From NCBI GenBank assembly GCA_963705955.1, contig CAVPLH010000003.1:62001-126000 (forward strand): a stretch of 64,000 bases of DNA. Direction: 5' to 3'. The notes under the pieces were generated by a model, which saw only the letters and a program-made list of their open reading frames with translations, was not told the origin of the DNA and searched no databases. This stretch comes from WHSW01 sp963705955. GTDB taxonomy: Bacteria; Actinomycetota; Thermoleophilia; Solirubrobacterales; 70-9. The position numbers and the translations under genes are program-made. Of this stretch, positions 58,669 to 64,000 are shown piece after piece. How positions within the stretch are numbered: the first letter of the stretch is position 1; the number at the start of each line of letters is the position of its first letter.

Positions 58669-58863
58669 CGTTACCTCATCCTTCCCACAGCTGGAAGCTG
58701 TGTGGCGTCGGGGGCGTGCGAGCACGACCCTAATCGGTCTCGCTCGCGCCAGCTATCAGCCTGTTTCGGTGTCTTGCACCGGGGAGCCTCCGGGGCTCAG
58801 CACGCGGCGCGGCGGCCCGGCCGGCGAGCATCCGCCGGCCGGGCGCCACTCCACTCTCCCGGC

Positions 58864-59556
58864 TCAGCGGCCGGGGCTGACCCGCTCGCGGATCGTCGGG
58901 CGCCGGCGCTCCGACTCGGCCTCGTCGGCGTAGCCGTCCTCGTCTCCGTATCGATGCGCTCCGCGCTCGTCGCGGCGGTCGTCGGCGATCCGCTCGCGCC
59001 GCGCGCCCGCCCCGGCGTAGCCCGCCTCGTCGACGCGCCGGTGGTAGCGCTGGCCCGCCTTGCCGCCGGCCATCGCCGCGAGCAGCGTTCCGATCAGCAC
59101 CGCGATCAGCAGGATCACGCCGCCGGTCGTCAGGCTGCCCTCGTCGATCGGGATCCGCGGCAGGTTGAGCCCGCCGAGGACGTTGTATTCCGATCCCGCA
59201 ACCGCGCCGAGGACGGCCAGCACGACGACGATCGCGATGCTCCAGATCCATACCGCAACGCCCTGTCGGCCGCCGTCGAAGCGCGACATCCGCCCGGCGA
59301 CGTAACCGCCGGCGAGGTAGGCGATCAACGCGATCAGCAACAGGGCGACCCCGCCGATCAGCCCGATCGTGTCGCCGTTGCTCGCCGCCTCGCCGACGCT
59401 GTCGAAGTTCGAAAGCGCGATCGCGGCGCCCGCGGCGCTGACCAGCGCCGTCAGCAGCGCGCCGATCCCGACCGCGACCAGCCAGCCGAAGAACGCGGCT
59501 CCCCAGTTCGTGCCTCCGAAAGCGTCGCGCTGGCGCGCGACCTCGTACCTGCCCAT
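58864..59556 (-). CDS. multi-pass membrane protein with charged C-terminal tail
   Basis: The 230-residue protein has four membrane segments (WGAAFFGWLVAVGIGALLTA, LIGGVALLLIALIAYLAGGY, VWIWSIAIVVVLAVLGAVAG, TGGVILLIAVLIGTLLAAMA) and a C-terminal tail of about 60 residues rich in Arg, Asp and Tyr (RRERIADDRRDERGAHRYGD). Similar YrzE/TIGR04086-like proteins are common in actinobacteria with no known function. GAAGGGAGAAAGCGC precedes the ATG. Confidence 0.75.
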   Translation of the reverse strand: MGRYEVARQRDAFGGTNWGAAFFGWLVAVGIGALLTALVSAAGAAIALSNFDSVGEAASNGDTIGLIGGVALLLIALIAYLAGGYVAGRMSRFDGGRQGVAVWIWSIAIVVVLAVLGAVAGSEYNVLGGLNLPRIPIDEGSLTTGGVILLIAVLIGTLLAAMAGGKAGQRYHRRVDEAGYAGAGARRERIADDRRDERGAHRYGDEDGYADEAESERRRPTIRERVSPGR

Positions 59557-59661
59557 GCGCTTTCTCCCTTCGCAAGAAATCCGTTCCCGCGGCGTCTACC
59601 CGGCTGAGGCCGCGGCAAGCGGCCGCGGAGGATTTCGCTGCTTCGTCGCGTCCGGAGGGCG

Positions 59662-60588
59662 CTACGGGGTGCGGCGGACGCTCGAGAGCATGATCTCCTT
59701 GATCTGCTCGATGATCTCGATCGCTTCGGGATGCGAGCGCTGCCAGACGTTGCGGCCGTAGATCACGCCCGAGCCGCCGGCCTCCATGATGAACCGGGTC
59801 TGTTGCAGCAGCTCGTCGTCGTCGATCCTCGAGCCGCCGGAGAGGACGACCAGCGAGCGGCCGGCCGAGGCGACGACCTGGCGCACCGCATCCTCCTGGG
59901 AGATCTCGAGGTCGTTGTAGGGCGCCGGGGCGTCGCGGTCCTTGTCGGGGTCGATCTTCGGCAGGTTGAGCTTCACGACGTCGGCGCCCTGCTCCATCGC
60001 CATCCGGGCCGCGTAGTCGATCGCGTAGAAGGAGTTCTGGCCGCCCTTGGCGGCGACCCCCGAGCCACGCGGGTAGGCCCAGATGACGAGCGGCATCCCG
60101 TAGCGGTCGCAGTCCTGGCGTACCCGGCGAAGCTGGGCGAGGTCGCGGTCCTGGGCGGGTGAGCCGACATACAGCGTGTAGCCGACCGCGTCGGCGCCGA
60201 GCCGGACGGCGTCCTCGACCGATCCGTTGGCCGGCGAGAACGCCTCGTCGGAGGGCGGGATGTCCGTCTTGCCGTTGATCTTCAGCAGCAGCGGAACGCG
60301 GCCCGCGTAGTCGGGGTAGTACTTCTCCGCGAGCCCGATCTGACAGGCGATCGCCGAGTAGCCCGCCTCGGCGGCGAGGTGGAACTGATAGCCGGGATCC
60401 TTGGAGTCGGGGTTGGCGAAGAAGTCGCGCGGGCCGTGCTCGATCCCCTGGTCGATCGGGAGCAGCAGCAGGGTCCCGTCGCCGGGGCCGAACTCGAACA
60501 GAAGGCGGTGCAGCCGGGTGCGCTTCCCCGGCGCGAGGACCTCGAGGAGTGACTTCTGCTCGGTTGCTGCGCCGGTGGTGACTTCCAT
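59662..60588 (-). CDS. class I fructose-bisphosphate aldolase, DhnA/FbaB family
   Basis: The 308-residue TIM-barrel protein has LLLLPIDQGIEHGPRDFF near residue 41, VPLLLKINGKTDIP, PLVIWAYPRGSGV and DVVKLNLPKIDPDKD, with a Schiff-base Lys expected in the VKLN segment, and GGSRIDDDELLQQTRFIMEA then GVIYGRNVWQR for phosphate binding. It probably works in glycolysis/gluconeogenesis, alongside eno elsewhere in the window. AGAAGGAAGGT is a clear Shine-Dalgarno. It is divergent from the YbdK-type gene with a 54-base promoter region. Confidence 0.92.
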   Translation of the reverse strand: MEVTTGAATEQKSLLEVLAPGKRTRLHRLLFEFGPGDGTLLLLPIDQGIEHGPRDFFANPDSKDPGYQFHLAAEAGYSAIACQIGLAEKYYPDYAGRVPLLLKINGKTDIPPSDEAFSPANGSVEDAVRLGADAVGYTLYVGSPAQDRDLAQLRRVRQDCDRYGMPLVIWAYPRGSGVAAKGGQNSFYAIDYAARMAMEQGADVVKLNLPKIDPDKDRDAPAPYNDLEISQEDAVRQVVASAGRSLVVLSGGSRIDDDELLQQTRFIMEAGGSGVIYGRNVWQRSHPEAIEIIEQIKEIMLSSVRRTP

Positions 60589-60629
60589 ACCTTCCTTCTG
60601 ACGGCCGTTTAGCTGACTCGGTCGGAGTA

Positions 60630-60635
60630 TAGGCT
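60630..60635 (+). promoter_or_regulatory. putative leaderless -10 (TAGGCT, extended TATAGGCT)
   Basis: TAGGCT ends seven bases before the TTG at 60643 and supports this non-ATG start. Confidence 0.5.
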
Positions 60636-60642
60636 GGCCCCC

Positions 60643-61755
60643 TTGCTCGAGCACGCCTTCAACGGCCCGCCGTTCACGGTCGGGATCGAGGAGGAGTTGA
60701 TGATCCTCGACCCGGACGGGTGGGGGCTGGCGCAGGCAATCGAGCCCCTGCTCGACGCGGTCCCGGATGAGTTCGAGGGCCAGGTGAAGCCGGAGCTGTT
60801 CCAGGCCGTGCTCGAGATCGCGACCAAGCCGTGCGCCGACGTCGCGACCGCCGGTCGCGAGCTCGTCGACCTGCGCAACGCGGTGCTCGAGATCACCGCG
60901 CGCGAGGGGCTGACGATCGCTGCGGCGGCGAGTCATCCCTTCGCCCACTGGTCCGAGCAGAAGACCGTCGACCGCGACCGCTACCGCGACCTGATCGACG
61001 AGCTCGGGATCATCGCCCTCCAGGAGTTGATCTTCGGCACCCACGTCCACGTCGCGATCGAGGGCGCCGACCGGGCGATCTACGTCGCCGACGGGATCCG
61101 CCGCTACCTGCCGCTCCTCCTCGCCCTCTCGGTCAACTCCCCGTTCTGGGAGGGGCTGAACACCGGCTTGATGTCGTCCAGGGTGCCGGTCTTCCGCGCC
61201 TTCCCGCGCGAGGGCATCCCCCCGCACTACGGCACCTGGGAGATCTACTCGCACCGCGTCGAGCAGATGATGCGGGCCGGCGCGATCCCCGACTACACGT
61301 TCCTGTGGTGGGACGTGCGCCCGCATCCGAAGCTCGGCACGGTCGAGACGCGGATCTTCGACCAGCAGACGCGGGTCGAGCACACCGTCGCGCTCGCGGC
61401 GCTCAACGTCTGCCTCGCCCACCGCCTCTGCGCGGCGTTCGACGCCGGCGAGCCGCTGGTCGAGTACCCCACCGAGCTGATCGACGACAACAAGATCCGG
61501 GCTGCCCGTCACGGCACCGACGGGAAGCTGATCGACTTCCGCGCCGGCGCCCAGGTCGCCGCCCCGGAGATGGCCCGCGGCCTCGTCGAGACGCTCGCGC
61601 CGCACGCCGCCGCGCTCGGCTGTGGCGCCGAGCTCGACGGGATCGAGGACCTGCTGGTCACCGGCACCGGGGCCCATCGCCAGCTCGCGATCTGGGAGCG
61701 AACCGGCGACCTCGAGGCGCTGACCGCGGAGATCGCCGCGGTCAGCCGGCCCTGA
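60643..61755 (+). CDS. carboxylate-amine ligase, YbdK/glutamate-cysteine ligase 2 family
   Basis: The 370-residue ATP-grasp-like enzyme begins with the family motif FTVGIEEELMILDPDGW (ATP/metal Glu), then KPELFQAVLEIATKPCADV, ASHPFAHWSEQKT, FGTHVHVAIEGADRAIYVAD, LALSVNSPFWEGLNTGLMSS and TVETRIFDQQTRVEHTVAL. Members have weak gamma-glutamylcysteine ligase activity; actinobacterial relatives ligate other amines. Physiological substrate is uncertain. The TTG start follows TATAGGCT with no Shine-Dalgarno. Confidence 0.92.
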   Translation: MLEHAFNGPPFTVGIEEELMILDPDGWGLAQAIEPLLDAVPDEFEGQVKPELFQAVLEIATKPCADVATAGRELVDLRNAVLEITAREGLTIAAAASHPFAHWSEQKTVDRDRYRDLIDELGIIALQELIFGTHVHVAIEGADRAIYVADGIRRYLPLLLALSVNSPFWEGLNTGLMSSRVPVFRAFPREGIPPHYGTWEIYSHRVEQMMRAGAIPDYTFLWWDVRPHPKLGTVETRIFDQQTRVEHTVALAALNVCLAHRLCAAFDAGEPLVEYPTELIDDNKIRAARHGTDGKLIDFRAGAQVAAPEMARGLVETLAPHAAALGCGAELDGIEDLLVTGTGAHRQLAIWERTGDLEALTAEIAAVSRP

Positions 61756-61835
61756 TCGGCGCGCCCCGCCCGACTGGGGCGTCGAGCACACCCCGGACAG
61801 CACCGGAGTGGACCCGCGCGAGGGCCGCGGACAGT

Positions 61836-61841
61836 TATCCT
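61836..61841 (+). promoter_or_regulatory. putative leaderless -10 (TATCCT)
   Basis: TATCCT ends seven bases before the GTG at 61849. Confidence 0.5.
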
Positions 61842-61848
61842 CGCTGGG

Positions 61849-62631
61849 GTGAGCGACACCGAGCTTTCAGTGGTCTGCAAGAGCTGCGGTTCGGAGGTGA
61901 GCCCCTACGTGACCGAGTGCCCCTACTGCGGCACGCGGCTGCGCAAGCGGGCACCGAAGCTCGAGCGGGTAGGCGACGAGGTCCGGATGCGGGAGGACCG
62001 CAGCGCGCGCCGGCGCCGAAAGGCCGCGCGCCGCCGCGAGCGGCTCAGCGTCGACCTCACCGTGCGGCCGCTGGCGACCTTCGCGGCGCTGCTGGCTCCG
62101 GCGTTGCTGATCGTCATCGAGCGCGCCTCCAACCTCTCGGTGGTCGATCTCGGCGCGATCGTCGGGCCGGTCGGCGACCAGTGGTGGCGTTATCTCGCCG
62201 CGCCGTTCGTCTACGACGACCTCGGCTACCTGTTCGCGTGCGGCCTCGCGATCGCGATCTTCCTGCCCGGGATCGAGCGCCGGATCGGCTCCTTCGCGTC
62301 GGCGATGCTCGTCCTGGGTTGCGGGGCGCTCGGGATGCTCGCCGCGGACGCGGTCGCCGCCGGCTTCGGCGACGGGATCCCGGTCGCCTCCGGCGGCAAC
62401 GGGATCGCGCTCGGCGTCGTCGCGGCCTGGGTCGTTCTCCGCGACGCCGAGCGGCGCGCCGACCCGACCGACGAGTACGACCGGGTCGCGGTCGCGGTGG
62501 TCGGGATCGTGCTCCTGCTCTTGCCGCTGGTCGAGGACTTCGCCGACCCGTGGGCGGGGATCGTCGGCGGCCTGATCGGCGCCTCCTGCGGCCTCGCGGC
62601 GGCGCTCGGCGGCCGGACCGCCGGCCGATGA
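61849..62631 (+). CDS. zinc-ribbon rhomboid-like membrane protein lacking catalytic residues
   Basis: The 260-residue protein has an N-terminal zinc ribbon (VVCKSCGSEVSPYVTECPYC), a very basic linker (RRRRKAARRRERL) and about six membrane helices of rhomboid layout: QWWRYLAAPFVYDDLGYLFA, FLPGIERRIGSFASAMLVLG and GGNGIALGVVAAWVV. The active-site GxSG of rhomboid proteases reads GGNG here, and the last helix (PWAGIVGGLIGASCGLAAAL) has no His, so it should be a pseudoprotease. It overlaps the methyltransferase gene by four bases. Confidence 0.8.
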   Translation: MSDTELSVVCKSCGSEVSPYVTECPYCGTRLRKRAPKLERVGDEVRMREDRSARRRRKAARRRERLSVDLTVRPLATFAALLAPALLIVIERASNLSVVDLGAIVGPVGDQWWRYLAAPFVYDDLGYLFACGLAIAIFLPGIERRIGSFASAMLVLGCGALGMLAADAVAAGFGDGIPVASGGNGIALGVVAAWVVLRDAERRADPTDEYDRVAVAVVGIVLLLLPLVEDFADPWAGIVGGLIGASCGLAAALGGRTAGR

Positions 62632-63290
62632 GCAAGTTCACGCCGCTGACCGACGAGCTGCACGCCTACATGGTCGACCACGGCGCCCGCCAGGACGAGG
62701 TCCTGCACCGGGTCCAGGAGGAGACCGCGGCGATGGGCGCGATCTCGAGGATGCAGATCGCGCCCGAGCAGGGGGCCTTCATGACCCTGATCTGCAGGCT
62801 GATCGGAGCCCGCGATGCGATCGAGCTCGGCACCTTCACCGGCTACTCGGCGATCTGCATCGCCCGTGGGCTTGCCCCCGGCGGTCGGCTGATCGCCTGC
62901 GAGCTCTCCGATGAGTTCGCCGCCACGGCGGCGGCGAACCTCGAACGCGCCGGGGTCGCCGACCGGGTCGAGCTCCGAATCGGCCCGGCAGCCGAGACGC
63001 TGCGGGCGATGCCCGAGCGCGAGCTCTTCGACTTCGGCTTCATCGACGCCGACAAGCCGGGCTACCCCGAGTACTACGAGCTGCTGCTGGCGCGGATGCG
63101 GCCCGGGGGCCTGATCGCGGTCGACAACGTCCTCCAGGGCGGCGAGGTCGTCGCCGACGACGCCGGCGACGGGCCGAGCGAGCAGGTCGAGGCGATCCGG
63201 CGCATCAACGATCTGATCGCCACCGACGAGCGGGTCGACATCGCGATGGTCGGGATCGCCGACGGGTTGACGCTGGCGCGCAAGCGGTGA
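62628..63290 (+). CDS. class I SAM-dependent O-methyltransferase (CCoAOMT-like)
   Basis: The 220-residue protein matches the caffeoyl-CoA O-methyltransferase-like family: AISRMQIAPEQGAFMTLICR, the SAM-binding AIELGTFTGYSAICIARGL, a metal-binding FIDADKPGYPEYYE and a second Asp in LIAVDNVLQGGEVVADD. Bacterial members methylate small phenolic or hydroxylated acceptors. The ATGA overlap with the upstream gene and the TGATG with the downstream GNAT gene imply one operon of three genes. Confidence 0.93.
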   Translation: MSKFTPLTDELHAYMVDHGARQDEVLHRVQEETAAMGAISRMQIAPEQGAFMTLICRLIGARDAIELGTFTGYSAICIARGLAPGGRLIACELSDEFAATAAANLERAGVADRVELRIGPAAETLRAMPERELFDFGFIDADKPGYPEYYELLLARMRPGGLIAVDNVLQGGEVVADDAGDGPSEQVEAIRRINDLIATDERVDIAMVGIADGLTLARKR

Positions 63291-64000
63291 TGGCAATCGA
63301 TCGCGACCGTGCGCTCGAGCTGCAGCGGCGCGGGCTCAGGGACTGGATCGCGATGCTCGGCGCGAGCTCGCCGGGGGCGAGCCTGTTCGAGCGCGACGGG
63401 GTGAGCGCGGCGGTCGTGCCGGCGTGCCCGGGGCGCTCGATCGTCAACTCGGTCAGCTACACGGACGCCGACGCGCTCGCGCGCCGCCTCGACGAGGTCG
63501 CCTCCGCCTACGACGAGGCCGGGGTCGGCGCGTGGACCGTCTGGGTCCCCGAGTTCGACGCCGAGGCGATCGCCGCGCTCGAGGACGCCGGCCACGTGCT
63601 CGACGGGAGCCCGGCGGCGATGTCGATCGAGCTGGCGGCGTTCGAGCCGCCCGACGTCGGCGACCTCGACTGGGACGCGGACGCCGATCCCGCCGACTTC
63701 GGGCGGATCAACGACGCCGCCTACGGGCTCCCGCTCGATGCCGGGGTCGCGCCGGGGCTGAGCGCGCCGCCCCCCGACGACAACCTGCGCCTCTATCAGG
63801 CACGCGCCGGGGGCGAGCCCGCGTGCGTGCTCGGGACGATCGACCACGACCGCGACCTCGGCTTCTACTTCGTCGCCACCCTCCCCGAGCATCGTGGCAA
63901 GGGCCTCGCCCGGCGCCTGATCGCGGTCGCAATCGGCGAGGCGCGCGAGCGCGGCCTCGAGACCTCGTCGCTGCAGGGGTCGCCGATGGGACAGCCGGTC
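63290..64000 (+). CDS. GNAT acetyltransferase, C-terminus outside the window
   Basis: The frame from ATG 63290 is open to the end of the window (237 codons). Its first half (about 110 residues) is a poorly conserved domain, and its second half is GNAT-like: VLGTIDHDRDLGFYFVATL followed by PEHRGKGLARRLIAVAIGEA, the acetyl-CoA pyrophosphate-binding Q/RxxGxG/A motif, and ARERGLETSSLQGSPMGQPV. The start overlaps the stop of the methyltransferase gene. Substrate unknown. Confidence 0.85.
   Translation, partial: MAIDRDRALELQRRGLRDWIAMLGASSPGASLFERDGVSAAVVPACPGRSIVNSVSYTDADALARRLDEVASAYDEAGVGAWTVWVPEFDAEAIAALEDAGHVLDGSPAAMSIELAAFEPPDVGDLDWDADADPADFGRINDAAYGLPLDAGVAPGLSAPPPDDNLRLYQARAGGEPACVLGTIDHDRDLGFYFVATLPEHRGKGLARRLIAVAIGEARERGLETSSLQGSPMGQPV

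Overview
The window is a very GC-rich, gene-dense bacterial chromosome segment. Strongly GC-biased third codon positions, an MCE-family protein, mutiple SnoaL-like proteins beginning MSQENVE, AbiEi/DUF559 proteins and many leaderless-looking promoters fit an actinobacterium of the Thermoleophilia (Solirubrobacterales-like). That placement is inference from gene content; no rRNA is present.

Layout. 1-14.7 kb is housekeeping: the end of an MCE gene, a secreted protein, a small lipoprotein, metG, an ABC-2 exporter whose permease is frameshifted, then the overlapping tatD-rsmA-ispE run, a DedA-PAP2 fusion, a PucR-like regulator, tRNA-Gln(TTG), a decayed AbiEi/DUF559 gene, and glmU-prs. 14.7-20.8 kb is a degenerate island: remnants of a tyrosine recombinase, a PAP2 phosphatase, an LYHATD-motif protein, a zinc-ribbon protein and a short-chain dehydrogenase, a PolX that has lost its PHP domain, and several small hypothetical genes. 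20.8-22.2 kb holds three SnoaL-like paralogues that share a 40-bp promoter/start block.

22.3-36.2 kb carries a GDPD phosphodiesterase, a DHA2 efflux pump, a UbiB-type kinase, a frameshifted YrhK-like membrane protein, a DUF1254/DUF1214 protein, an agmatinase-family enzyme, a DGPF (YCII) protein with its ECF sigma factor, rplY-pth-crotonase, and a membrane protein with a phospholipase-C-like X domain. 36.3-44.5 kb is mfd, a SurA-like foldase, mazG, an intact AbiEi/DUF559 protein, eno and an FtsB-like divisome protein.

44.5-55.7 kb is the most distinctive block: two giant GT-C-like membrane proteins, two tandem sulfotransferases, a two-domain glycosyltransferase, a third unrelated-looking sulfotransferase and a Wzx-like flippase, all on one strand with overlapping or close genes. 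It reads as a pathway for making and exporting a sulfated envelope glycan. 55.7-64 kb has a 22-bp tandem repeat, low-complexity Asp/Arg-rich proteins, csrA, a nuclease, a class I aldolase divergent from a YbdK-type ligase, a zinc-ribbon pseudo-rhomboid, an O-methyltransferase and a truncated GNAT gene.

Two window-wide patterns stand out. First, more than 20 genes have a TANNNT-type hexamer ending about 6-12 nt before the start codon with no Shine-Dalgarno, which points to leaderless transcription. Second, at least six otherwise good genes are broken by apparent single-base +1 insertions, which points to sequence errors or recent inactivation.
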